Numbered from the stretch's first letter, positions 1 to 8,139 are shown. The stretch is DNA of 13,634 bases from JBEKTY01 sp049515555 (GCA_049515555.1 JBEKTY010000194.1:1-13634), one strand, 5' to 3'. Numbers and translations are program-made. Notes: generated by a model not told the origin, from the sequence alone.

Positions 1-1076
1 CGAACATGGAGATGGGCGTCAAGGCGGCGCAAAATGGCGTTGACGAGGTGGCGGCGGCCAAGTATCCGAAGATCCGCCTCTTCTTCGGCGGCGGCGACAT
101 GGCCGAAACACCGCAGGTCGATGAAAAGAACGGCAGTTGGTGGGTCTGCGGCCCCGAGACCGTCGGTTATTTCTCCGCCGTCGGCTACTTCTTCGCCCGC
201 GCCATCCACCAGGCCGAGCAGGTGCCGGTCGGTATCCTCAACGTTTCCTGGAGCGGCACGCAGATCGAAGGCTGGATTCCTCGTTCTGCCTATGCTGCCG
301 ACCCGGCAATCGCCCCCATGCTCGCTACGGTGAAGACACCATTGCAGTCGACCATGCCCACGGTGATCTACAACAGCCGCATTCATCCGCTGGCGCCCTT
401 CGCCCTGCGCGGCGTGCTCTGGTACCAGGGAGAATCGAATACGAGCCGGCCGGCACTCTACCGCAGCGAATTGCCGGCTTTGATCCGCGGGTGGCGTCAG
501 GCGTGGGGGCAAGGGGATTTCCCATTCCTAATCGTGCAACTGCCCAACTTCCAGGCCGCCAAAGAGCAACCGGCCGAAAGCCAGTGGGCCGAACTACGCG
601 AGGCCCAGGCCCTGGCCTGCAGACTGCCGAACGCCGACTATGCTGTGACGATCGATATCGGCGATGCCCAGGATATCCACCCCAGAAACAAGCAGGAAGT
701 CGCTCGCCGGCTGGCGCGCATTGCCCTGAATACTACCTACGGCGGCAAGGCCGAGTACAGCGGGCCACGACTGCGTCAGATGGAGATCCAGGGGCGCTCG
801 GTTCGCCTCAGTTTCACCCAGCTTGGCGGCGGATTGGTCGCCAATGGCGGCGGCCGGCTGACCGGATTCGTTCTGGCCGGCGCGGACGGCAAATTCGTCT
901 GGGCGGATGCCGCCATCGTCGGCGACACGGTAATGGTCAGCAGCCCGCGGGTGGCTGCCCCCGTCGCCGTTCGCTACGCCTGGGCCGACAACCCCTCGGG
1001 CAACCTGGCCAACAAGCTCGGCCTGCCGGCCGCGCCGTTCCACACCGATAAGCCGAAAGACATCTCTGCGAAGTAA
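1..1076 (+). CDS. Sialate O-acetylesterase-like carbohydrate esterase (SASA family), 5' truncated by window edge
   Basis: Likely removes O-acetyl groups from sugars or polysaccharides by SGNH-hydrolase chemistry. The reading frame is already open at base 1: codon 3-5 is Asn, followed by Met-Glu-Met, which matches the block after the nucleophile in this family (Gly-Gln-Ser-Asn-Met). The cut codon ends in CG, compatible with TCG for the catalytic Ser, so the ATG at 6 is internal and not a start. Counting from that Met, LWYQGESN lies at residues 138-145 (417-440), a conserved SASA block, and the Asp-Ile-His-Pro block carrying the catalytic Asp/His lies at 223-226 (672-683). About 356 codons are visible and the N-terminal part is outside. 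The C-terminal ~100 residues look like the beta-rich tail common in these proteins. The next gene follows after 114 bp on the same strand, so they may be co-transcribed. The family is confident; the true substrate, sialic acid or another acetylated sugar, is not determined. Confidence 0.9.
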   Translation, partial: NMEMGVKAAQNGVDEVAAAKYPKIRLFFGGGDMAETPQVDEKNGSWWVCGPETVGYFSAVGYFFARAIHQAEQVPVGILNVSWSGTQIEGWIPRSAYAADPAIAPMLATVKTPLQSTMPTVIYNSRIHPLAPFALRGVLWYQGESNTSRPALYRSELPALIRGWRQAWGQGDFPFLIVQLPNFQAAKEQPAESQWAELREAQALACRLPNADYAVTIDIGDAQDIHPRNKQEVARRLARIALNTTYGGKAEYSGPRLRQMEIQGRSVRLSFTQLGGGLVANGGGRLTGFVLAGADGKFVWADAAIVGDTVMVSSPRVAAPVAVRYAWADNPSGNLANKLGLPAAPFHTDKPKDISAK

Positions 1077-1078
1077 CC

Positions 1079-1164
1079 TTAAGAGCCTATTCCAAATCCG
1101 GAGCGCCGGGTCGTCGCGGACGGAGGATCCCGAACCGCCAAGACACTTTGGGATCGGCTCTAAA
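1079..1164. repeat. Long imperfect inverted repeat between two genes (stem-loop or MITE-like element)
   Basis: The left arm AGAGCCTATTCCAAA (1082-1096) pairs with the right arm TTTGGGATCGGCTCT (1147-1161). This gives 15 positions with 13 Watson-Crick pairs, one G-U and one mismatch. Two further pairs (1079-1080 with 1163-1164) extend it outward after a mismatch. The 50-nt interior is GC-rich and contains a weaker CGGGT...ATCCCG pairing. It begins just after the stop at 1074-1076 and ends 26 nt before the next start. There is no T-run after the right arm, so it is not a standard rho-independent terminator. Alternatives are a small non-autonomous element with terminal inverted repeats, an extragenic palindrome, or an RNA processing or attenuation structure. 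Confidence 0.55.
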
Positions 1165-1190
1165 TAACATCCATTACGCGAGGACGTTTC

Positions 1191-4100
1191 ATGTCGAATC
1201 ACATGTTGGCAATCGCCGGATTCGTAGGCCTGTTGACCTCAGCCGCCCAGGCGGCCCCGCCATCGTTGGCCCAATCTCTTGCCGGTGCGAAATCGAACAC
1301 CACGGTGACGCTGCCGCCGGGCACGTATGCCAGCGGAGTGACGCTGCCGCCGGGCGTCAGCCTGAAAGGCGCCGGCTGCGGCAAGACCATCATCGACGCC
1401 TCCAATCAGGCCATCGGCCTTGAAATCGCGGGGGGCGCGGATGCAACCATCGCCGATCTGACGGTCCGCGGCGCCGCGCGAATCAACATCAGCGTGCACG
1501 ACGCTCGCCATGTCGTTGTCCAGCGGGTGCGCGTGACCGGCAGCATCAACGGTCTCATGTTTACCGATGTCGTCGACGGCCGCATGGAGAACGTCACGAG
1601 CGACAACAACCGCTATGGGCTCGTGGCCGGCGGAGGATCGGGAAACGTCATCGTCAACTGCACCGTGGCGCGCAACTCCAGCCTCGGCATCAGCCTGCCG
1701 TCCGGGGAGAAAGCGGTCGTTTTCAACAACTGCATCATTGAAAGCGCCACGGGCATCTATCTCGGCAGCGGCGCGACCGACGCCAAGGTCGATTACAACC
1801 TCTACTCCGCACTGTACATCGGCAAGACGGACGGGCAGCTCGGTCGCAAATCGGTCGGCGAGTGGAACTATCTCAGCGGGCAGGATGCCCACGGCGTCGC
1901 GCAGGCGGTTACGTTCAAGAATCCCGATTCCGGCGATTTCACTCCAGTGAACCCGTTGGCCTGGGCTCTCGACCGCACGCCGGTGACCGGCTTCGGTGTT
2001 GCGAGCTTTGCCGGCGTCGCGGCTCCGGCTTCGGACATTCTGGGAAAGCGACGCGAGGGCGCCTTCGACCTGGGGGCGTATGCCGCGCGGCTCGCGCCGC
2101 CCCGCGCGGCCGACGGCACGTTCACGGTCACCGCCGGCACGGGCATCACCAGCGCGGGCGTGTTCACCAAACAGGGCCGATTGGTCTGCTATCTGTTCCA
2201 CGATCTTCCGCTGGCGAAGGGCGTGCACTCGTTCTGGCTGCCCTCGCGAGATTTCCAGTACCGGCCGATCGCCGCCGGCGCCTACGACGTCCGCACGGTC
2301 GAGAGCCGCTTGAATTGGACCTACATCGGGAAGATCGGCGACTCGGGCAAGGAATTTCCCGCCGGCGCCGACGCCTCGCTCGGCGCCGCCCGGCTCGCAT
2401 TCGATGGCGACGGGCGACTGCTGGCCGGCAACGACGGCTGGGCCGAAGACTTCATCGATGTGCGCAGCTTCGACGGGCCAACCGGCGCGTTCCTCTGGGC
2501 CTTCCGCGCTGGGGCCGATACGCGCGGCATTACCGTCGCGACGGACGACGTGGTCTATTTGCTCCGCCGCGCGGATAAAGATGCCCGACTCACAAAGCTC
2601 GACGCGAAGACCGGCGACGTGCTCACCTGGAAGGCCGGTGGTTTCAGCGCCGTCCTGGCCGGACGCGGCGCGGCCAACGGCATCACGGCGCTGGGCGGCA
2701 AGCTGTTTGTAACCGACGACACCGGCGTATGCTTGCTGGGCGCCGAATCGCCCGTCGTCGCAGCCCATGTGCCAATGCCCGGAGCGTCCTGCCCCTCGGC
2801 CGACACGCGCACCAATCTCGTGTGGGTGCTGGCGCGGCAGAAGCTCGTGGCATTACGACCCGACGGCAGCACGCTGTTGACCGCGGCGCCGGTGGATGCG
2901 CCCTGCGCCCTGGCCGTCTCGAGCGGCCGCATGGCGGTCGCGTCGCAGAGCACCGGAAAGATCTACTTCTTCGATTGCACCAACCCCGGATCGCTGCGGC
3001 CGCTGGGGAGCATCGGCGCCGGCGACGGTCCGTACGGCGCCTGGGCGCCCGATCGTTTCACTTTCCAACGGGCGAAAGACTATCCGGGCGCCAGCCCGAG
3101 CATGGCGTTGGGGCCGAAGGGGGAACTGGCCGTCGGCGACGGACTGCGCATCCTCGTCTTCGACGCCCATGGAAAGGCGCTCTGGCAATCCTTCGGCGTC
3201 TTCGGCAACGGCACGATTCCTTCGTACGGGACCACGCCCCGATGCTTCGACGTCTCGGGCTGGTCGATGGCGTTTGATCTCAACGCCGGCGCCTGGCGGC
3301 CGGAAGCCTATTGGCCGAAGGCGCCGTTTGCCAACGGACAGTTTCGCGGAGAAATCGCCTGTCAAGGCGTCAACTTCGGTGTCTATGCGATCCCCGGCGG
3401 AGTCGGCTTCACCCGGGTGTCGGGCTTCAGGCAATCGCCGGTCCTGACGATCACCGGCGCCGGCAAGGGCTGCGTCAGCCGCAAAGACAGCAATCACGAC
3501 GGCGTGATCGACGACAAGGACGCTGCCGCGCCGTTCGAGACGAAAGGCCTGTCGATCGGCGATCCGTCGCCGCGGCCCGGCGGCGACGTGATGATGGGCA
3601 CAACCCGCTGGCACTCGACGCGCATCGACGGCGACGGCGCACCCGTCTTCTCGCCGGACCACGCGACCGTTTGGAAAACGCCCAGCCGCGCCGGGTTCAT
3701 TTCACCGTATACGGCAAAGCCCGATGATTTCAGCATTGCCAGCCTGTATGAGGTCAACGATCAGAGCCTCGGCGCGCTCGTAAACCTGCCCACCGCCCCC
3801 GGGCGCACGGGCCTGTTCAACGGCGCCGGCACCGACATGGCCGGCTTCGACGTCGCCGGCAATCTGCGCTGGCTACACCCGCTGGCCGTCCACTGCGGCC
3901 TCTACAATTTCCAGAAGATCGGGCCCGTGTTCCTTAGCGGCGTCGGGCAGACCTCCGAGATCGTCTGCGTGAACGAGGACGGCCTGGGGCTGGGCACCTT
4001 CGGGCAGGCTGCCGCCAGCCATTACAGCGGATACTGGCTCGATCACCCCGGCGCCGTTCAAGCCTGGCAGGGCCAGAACGGGCAGCATTACCTGCTGATC

Positions 4101-4964
4101 GCCGATAACTACCACGGCATGCACCACTGGTATCGCCTCGGCGACCAGGACAAGATCGTTCGCAACACGACGTCGTTTGCCGTTTCCTCAGCGCTGGCGG
4201 GCACCCTGGCGGCGACGGCGGCGCCGAACCCGAATCTGGCCGCCCAGCGCCCGGCCACCCCGACGGTCGTCCTGCCGCGATTGAAGCGGCCGTTGCCCAT
4301 CGACGGCGAGCTGGAAAAATGGCGGAAGGCGGGCATCTCGCCGAACATCATCATCACGCCCGACACGGCCCAGGGCGGTATCGACGGCCCGCAGGACGCC
4401 AGCGCGGTCATCCGCATGGCCTATCACGGGACCGATCTCTACGTGCAGATTCTTCGTTTTGCCAGGAATCCCGTCTTCTTCCAGCCGCTGTCGCGACACT
4501 ACATGCAGGACTGCGTCGAGATGTGCATCAACGGGTTCGGACCCGGTTTCAAGTTCGACATCAGCAAGACCACGGATGCCGGCGACATCATCATTCGCGA
4601 GCGGTTCTTCTTCAACAAGTTGGCGAAGCTGCTCCCGGCCGCCCATGCGCCGCGGGTAATCAAGATTCTCGACAACGCCAAAGAGGTCAGCGAACGCGCC
4701 ATGATCGAAAGCGTCTATGGCGTCGACCTGGCCCAGTGCAAGGTGATCGTCACCGAGTTTAAGCTGCCGATGGACGCTGCGACCTACGAGAATGCCGAGC
4801 AGGATGTGCCGAAGATGACGCCGGGCAGTTCCTTTTGGCTGGGCTTCACGATCGATGACAACAACCAGCCGGGGGCAGACCTCCAGAATCTGATGGTCTG
4901 GCCGGCCACCTACGGCACGTTCAACCCGCCCAACGATGGCGCAAGAGCCATACTTGGCGAGTGA
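1191..4964 (+). CDS. Large exported multidomain protein: beta-helix, FlgD-like Ig, beta-propeller-like region, CBM9/DOMON-like C-terminus
   Basis: Probably a secreted polysaccharide-binding or polysaccharide-cleaving protein; the exact reaction is unknown. ATG 1191 is preceded by GAGGA at 1180-1184 (spacing 6), and an in-frame stop at 1161-1163 leaves no upstream start. A signal peptide runs to about residue 21 (AQA|AP), but its n-region has no Lys or Arg, which is unusual. Residues ~25-285 look like a right-handed parallel beta-helix (repeated short Asn/Gly/Val rungs such as NNRYGLVAGGGSGNVIVNC). Residues ~310-370 resemble a FlgD-type Ig segment (GVFTKQGRLVCYLF...AGAYDVR). Residues ~375-1000 look propeller-like (DGDGRLLAGNDGW, LDAKTGDVLTW). 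Within this, D766-x-N768-x-D770-G-x-I-D774-x-x-D777 is a complete EF-hand calcium loop. Residues ~1031-1257 start with LPIDGELEKW, typical of CBM9/DOMON-like sugar-binding modules. Domain edges are judged by eye. It follows the esterase gene in the same direction. Confidence 0.85.
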   Translation: MSNHMLAIAGFVGLLTSAAQAAPPSLAQSLAGAKSNTTVTLPPGTYASGVTLPPGVSLKGAGCGKTIIDASNQAIGLEIAGGADATIADLTVRGAARINISVHDARHVVVQRVRVTGSINGLMFTDVVDGRMENVTSDNNRYGLVAGGGSGNVIVNCTVARNSSLGISLPSGEKAVVFNNCIIESATGIYLGSGATDAKVDYNLYSALYIGKTDGQLGRKSVGEWNYLSGQDAHGVAQAVTFKNPDSGDFTPVNPLAWALDRTPVTGFGVASFAGVAAPASDILGKRREGAFDLGAYAARLAPPRAADGTFTVTAGTGITSAGVFTKQGRLVCYLFHDLPLAKGVHSFWLPSRDFQYRPIAAGAYDVRTVESRLNWTYIGKIGDSGKEFPAGADASLGAARLAFDGDGRLLAGNDGWAEDFIDVRSFDGPTGAFLWAFRAGADTRGITVATDDVVYLLRRADKDARLTKLDAKTGDVLTWKAGGFSAVLAGRGAANGITALGGKLFVTDDTGVCLLGAESPVVAAHVPMPGASCPSADTRTNLVWVLARQKLVALRPDGSTLLTAAPVDAPCALAVSSGRMAVASQSTGKIYFFDCTNPGSLRPLGSIGAGDGPYGAWAPDRFTFQRAKDYPGASPSMALGPKGELAVGDGLRILVFDAHGKALWQSFGVFGNGTIPSYGTTPRCFDVSGWSMAFDLNAGAWRPEAYWPKAPFANGQFRGEIACQGVNFGVYAIPGGVGFTRVSGFRQSPVLTITGAGKGCVSRKDSNHDGVIDDKDAAAPFETKGLSIGDPSPRPGGDVMMGTTRWHSTRIDGDGAPVFSPDHATVWKTPSRAGFISPYTAKPDDFSIASLYEVNDQSLGALVNLPTAPGRTGLFNGAGTDMAGFDVAGNLRWLHPLAVHCGLYNFQKIGPVFLSGVGQTSEIVCVNEDGLGLGTFGQAAASHYSGYWLDHPGAVQAWQGQNGQHYLLIADNYHGMHHWYRLGDQDKIVRNTTSFAVSSALAGTLAATAAPNPNLAAQRPATPTVVLPRLKRPLPIDGELEKWRKAGISPNIIITPDTAQGGIDGPQDASAVIRMAYHGTDLYVQILRFARNPVFFQPLSRHYMQDCVEMCINGFGPGFKFDISKTTDAGDIIIRERFFFNKLAKLLPAAHAPRVIKILDNAKEVSERAMIESVYGVDLAQCKVIVTEFKLPMDAATYENAEQDVPKMTPGSSFWLGFTIDDNNQPGADLQNLMVWPATYGTFNPPNDGARAILGE
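1305..1355 (+). repeat. 18-bp perfect direct repeat inside coding sequence
   Basis: GTGACGCTGCCGCCGGGC occurs at 1305-1322 and again at 1338-1355, offset by 33 nt (11 codons). It encodes VTLPPG twice, at residues 39-44 and 50-55, within a segment (VTLPPGTYASGVTLPPGVSLKG) that resembles the entry strands of many beta-helix proteins. The protein repeat is therefore structural, but the identical codons suggest recent duplication or slippage. Confidence 0.8.
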
Positions 4965-5437
4965 TTTCCACCGCTGCGTCGGTCTTGAGCATTTGGGAAT
5001 AGATCGATATCCTGGTCGCGAGCGACGCTCCCTGTGTCCTGCTCCAGCGACTTTCGTGGCATGAAGCTTCCGTCAGAACCTTTTGCAGTTCTTCGAGTTA
5101 CCATGGCCCTCAAGGTCTGAGGAAGCGAGAATGCGTCGGCGGCTAATCAGGCCAAATCTGCGCGGAGACTGGCTACCCCCGGCGACCGCCCGGAGTCAGG
5201 TTACGCGGGTTGTAATGATTCGAGCGGTCCGGGCGTAGGCAATCCGCGCCATATATATTACTGTCTGACTCTACCGTGCTCACAGCATCGCCTTGCTCAA
5301 TGGTTGCTTGCCCGTAGTGGGCTTGCAGCGGTTGTAGCGAAGATGAAGGACACCGAGACTCGCTAGCCCAACACAGCGGGCGGTCTCTCTATCTGTAGGC
5401 CACGCCAGCCGGCGAGTGTGGATGCTGGGGCGCGGAC
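4965..5437. other. Gene-free stretch between convergent genes
   Basis: These 473 bp lie between the 3' ends of the plus-strand gene (stop ending at 4964) and the minus-strand gene (stop at 5438-5440). I see no credible coding sequence: the longest ATG-led frame beginning here that I read through on the plus strand is 19 codons (5061-5120). No hairpin followed by a T-run, the usual intrinsic terminator, is visible at either end. The stretch contains an AT island (ATATATATTA, 5251-5260) in GC-rich surroundings and the nested inverted repeats at 5160-5249, annotated separately. Confidence 0.7.
5160..5249. other. Nested inverted repeats, candidate structured RNA or remnant element end
   Basis: Three sets of arms nest about one centre. 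GCGCGGA (5160-5166) pairs perfectly with TCCGCGC (5243-5249). GGCTA (5171-5175) pairs with TAGGC (5236-5240) at 4 of 5 positions. CGCCCGGA (5187-5194) pairs perfectly with TCCGGGCG (5228-5235). The 33-nt apical region holds a further TTAC/GTAA pairing (5201-5204 with 5212-5215). The strand is unknown. On the minus strand the structure would start immediately after the AT island 5251-5260, which could act as a weak -10. No T-rich terminator follows on either side. It could be a small RNA, a transcription-end structure, or the end of a lost mobile element; GC-rich DNA also gives chance pairings. Confidence 0.3.
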
Positions 5438-7972
5438 TTACTCGGTCGACCAGAACGTAATCATGCTGCCGCCGGCGATGCCAGGCGTTTGGCCGCGGAG
5501 CAATTCATACTTGACCTTCCCGCCCTTCAGCACTCGAATAAGCGACTTGTAGGCGTTGTTCGAGAAGTTGGCCTCGCTCATGACCATCGTTGCACGCGAG
5601 TCTTCGACGACAAAGGCCGGCTGATCCTGCGTGCGGGCGCCGCCGCTGGAGTACATCAATCCGCCGAGTATTTCGCTGGTCCCGCCGCGCGTGGTAATGA
5701 GCACCGGGCCCGGGCCTTCGGTCTTGGTTCCCAACGCCCAAAGTTGCCCGCCTTCGTTCTTCAGATGCCACTGGGCCGCCAAGGTGGTGGTGCGGCCGTC
5801 TTGGTTCGTTTCCGGATTGACGAACCGCATCCACGCCTTCACGCCGGGCATGATGTGGAAACGTCCTGCAACGTCCTCTACGAAAAGTTCGCCGGGACCG
5901 CTGATTACCGTGCCGCGACCGTTACGATTCTGATCGGTGGTGTCGTCCAGATCGTTCAAGTCGCGGAGCACGAGAGTTCGGTTGGTGGGATTGTCGATGA
6001 AGTTCGCCTTGGATTGGTTGTCCCAGAACCAAGCACCGATCCGTTCGACGACCAGGATCGGCTGCTTGCTCTCGCCGACGGTAAAGATGTTCTTCGAGTC
6101 CGTGATCGGCGAAGGGAATTTCAAGAATGTCTCGCAGCCGAGCAAACGGCGGACGTTGCCTCGCAGGACGACCGGTTTCTTGATCGCCATTTGACCGCGA
6201 GGAAGGCATACGGTCGTCTTGCCGGAGTCGATGGCCCGCTGCAGGGCCTCGCTGTCATCGGTGTGGCCATCGAGTTTCGCGCCGAAATCGGTGACCACGG
6301 CCCACCCGGCAAGCGGATCGTATGGCACCTCGGGTGTTTCTTTCACCGGCAGTTCCACGCCGCGCGGGGCAGTACCGGGCAACTTGGTGCTCGCCCAATG
6401 GGGCAGGATGTCGGCCGCCGCGATCCTCTCAGTTCTTGCCTTCTCGCTCTTTTCGACCGCCGCCGCATAGCCGCTCACCTGCACGTTGCGGAGGTACATG
6501 CCGCCGGCCTTCAACTCGATTGCCGCCATGTCCGACGCGTTGCCCGAACCGGCCAACTGGCCGTCGATGATGGTGAACAGCCCGCCCCAGTTGTGTTGCC
6601 GCACCGCCGTGACGCGGTTGTTGCTGAACAGCTTGCGTACGGTGATCGGCTGGCCGTCATTCACCCAGCCCACGCGCCGCTGATTCTCCAACGTAACATG
6701 TTCAAAACAGACACTGGCGACTCCGTATTTCGTGGCAATGCCCGTGTCGAACCCGAACACGCGAACGTTCTGGACGAAGCAGGGGCCGAAATCGTCGGCG
6801 TAGGCCATGTCGAGCCCGATGATCCCGGTGTCGCTCGAACGGATGTCCACATCGCGGAGGCAGCCGCAATTGCTGGCGTCGAACTGCACCCCGATCGCGC
6901 CGGGGTTGTTCCTTCCCACATCCCAAGTCAGATTGCGGATCTGGTTGCGAAATCGCTGGGCTGGCGTGCCTCCGGTCCAGACCATCGCCCGCGGTCTTGC
7001 AGGGTCTCCAAATCCGCTACAGTTGTCTTTCAATCGCACGATCGTTCCCGCTCGGCTCTGGCCCTGGAGCGTCGTTAGCCGCTGGTCTTTCCCCCAGCGC
7101 AACGTGCGACTGACCAGATAAACGCCGTTGGGCAGGTAGATGATCGTGCCCTTGGCTGGATAATCGTTGAGCGCCTGCTGGATGGCGCGCGTGTCGTCGG
7201 CCACGCCGTTTCCCTTGGCGTTGTAGGGGGCGGCCGTGACGTCGATGACGCCTGAATTGGCCGGAAAGACGATGTTCTCCGCACCGGGCACAGCAGGCCG
7301 AGGCGCGTTCGGCCGGTTGGGCACCGGCCCGGCCGACGCCTGGGCCTTCACACCGGGGACAATGCAGCCGGGCACTCCGGCCCCCGAAGTGTAGAAGCGA
7401 ATCTCCGAGAGCCCCGAACGCTCGCCGCCCCAATTGCTCAGGCAGTGCAGGCGAAAGTGGCGGGCTTCCGTTGGGCGTTGCAGGCTGACCAGTTGACCCT
7501 CGTAATCGTTGTCGCCGGGGGCTTCCAGCAGTAACGTCACGCCCAAGGACTGGAACGTCTTACCATCGCTCGAGGCCAAGACCTCGACCTCGCGCATGCC
7601 TGCATTGGTCCAGTTGGCTTCGTTGTAGTTCCAAACGCGGAGACTGCCGATGCGATAGGGTTTTCCCAAATCGAAGGTGACCGTAGCCGTTATCTCCTTC
7701 TCGCCGTGGACGGCGCCAGAGCACCACATCGTACCACGTTCAACCCCGCGGTCCCGAAAGGCATCGTTGCTATGCACCCAGACGCCACTGCCGGGCGACG
7801 TCTCGCTAAGGCCTGAGCCGTCGATCAAGTTCTTCAACGCTTTCGATTCGGTTTGCGTGCTGGAAGCGTTGGCAGTCACGGGGCAGATCGGCGCATTGTT
7901 ATCGTTCGCGGCCAGAACTGCTGAACAACCAAAGACGAGCAGAGCTAAGCCACGCAGCATAGCCACAGCCAT
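5438..7972 (-). CDS. Exported discoidin (F5/8 C) plus double pectate-lyase-superfamily beta-helix protein, GH55-like
   Basis: Probably a secreted polysaccharide-active enzyme or binding protein. The chosen start is ATG at 7972 (844 aa), with GGAG at 7986-7983 (spacing 10) and a signal peptide of about 21 residues (MAVAMLRGLALLVFGCSAVLA|AND). A GTG 35 codons upstream (8077) is open, but sits only ~5 nt from the predicted transcription start. Residues ~29-198 form an F5/8 type C-like domain (ANASS...LIDGSGL, TVTFDLGKPYRIGSLRVWNYNE, FRLHCLSNWGG...LSEIRFY), expected to bind sugars. A Pro/Ala-rich linker follows. Residues ~235-500 begin with the Pectate_lyase_3 signature (VIDVTAAPYNAKGNGVADDTRAIQQALND...GTIIYLPNG). 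A second copy begins near 555 (VVTDFGAKLDGHTDDSEALQRAI...VCLPRGQ). Paired beta-helix domains of this kind occur in GH55 exo-beta-1,3-glucanases, but I cannot assign catalytic residues, so the activity is open. It is convergent with the upstream large gene and divergent from the dockerin protein. Confidence 0.88.
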   Translation of the reverse strand: MAVAMLRGLALLVFGCSAVLAANDNNAPICPVTANASSTQTESKALKNLIDGSGLSETSPGSGVWVHSNDAFRDRGVERGTMWCSGAVHGEKEITATVTFDLGKPYRIGSLRVWNYNEANWTNAGMREVEVLASSDGKTFQSLGVTLLLEAPGDNDYEGQLVSLQRPTEARHFRLHCLSNWGGERSGLSEIRFYTSGAGVPGCIVPGVKAQASAGPVPNRPNAPRPAVPGAENIVFPANSGVIDVTAAPYNAKGNGVADDTRAIQQALNDYPAKGTIIYLPNGVYLVSRTLRWGKDQRLTTLQGQSRAGTIVRLKDNCSGFGDPARPRAMVWTGGTPAQRFRNQIRNLTWDVGRNNPGAIGVQFDASNCGCLRDVDIRSSDTGIIGLDMAYADDFGPCFVQNVRVFGFDTGIATKYGVASVCFEHVTLENQRRVGWVNDGQPITVRKLFSNNRVTAVRQHNWGGLFTIIDGQLAGSGNASDMAAIELKAGGMYLRNVQVSGYAAAVEKSEKARTERIAAADILPHWASTKLPGTAPRGVELPVKETPEVPYDPLAGWAVVTDFGAKLDGHTDDSEALQRAIDSGKTTVCLPRGQMAIKKPVVLRGNVRRLLGCETFLKFPSPITDSKNIFTVGESKQPILVVERIGAWFWDNQSKANFIDNPTNRTLVLRDLNDLDDTTDQNRNGRGTVISGPGELFVEDVAGRFHIMPGVKAWMRFVNPETNQDGRTTTLAAQWHLKNEGGQLWALGTKTEGPGPVLITTRGGTSEILGGLMYSSGGARTQDQPAFVVEDSRATMVMSEANFSNNAYKSLIRVLKGGKVKYELLRGQTPGIAGGSMITFWSTE

Positions 7973-8088
7973 TATAGGCAATCTCCGGGCAGGGAAAGTC
8001 GGCAAGTACAAGGACGCCAGGGCCAAGGGAAGGGGCAATACGCCATGCGCTGACTGACATGCAGGACGTAGTTTCACAATCCGGCTCG

Positions 8089-8117
8089 ATTATACCAGCC
8101 CGACACGCCGGTCGCAA
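8089..8117 (-). promoter_or_regulatory. Sigma70-type promoter for the minus-strand beta-helix gene
   Basis: Read on the minus strand, TTGCGA (8117-8112; four of six match TTGACA) and a perfect TATAAT (8094-8089) are separated by 17 bp. TG one base upstream makes an extended -10. The predicted transcription start is near 8082, giving a ~110-nt leader before ATG 7972. This argues against the GTG at 8077 as the start. It assumes a standard housekeeping sigma consensus. Confidence 0.6.
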
Positions 8118-8139
8118 AAGGCTAGTGGATGATGAGTAT

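Noticed and set aside
1239..2768. 509-codon open frame on the minus strand
   Set aside because: It is antisense to the beta-helix gene; composition is dominated by shadow codons and no domain is recognisable.
4990..5002. Possible second copy of the inverted-repeat arm from 1079-1164
   Set aside because: The match is short, needs a one-base gap, and no opposite arm was found, so it is not annotated as a repeat.
5366..5381. GCCC-N8-GGGC hairpin downstream of the minus-strand gene as a terminator
   Set aside because: The stem is only four pairs with no T-run, so it does not support a terminator call.
5489..7078. 529-codon open frame on the plus strand
   Set aside because: It is antisense to the discoidin/beta-helix gene, which has repeated family signatures; the plus translation has none.
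7973..8077. GTG start for the minus-strand beta-helix protein
   Set aside because: It would sit ~5 nt from the predicted transcription start, and the signal peptide and ribosome-binding site fit ATG 7972.
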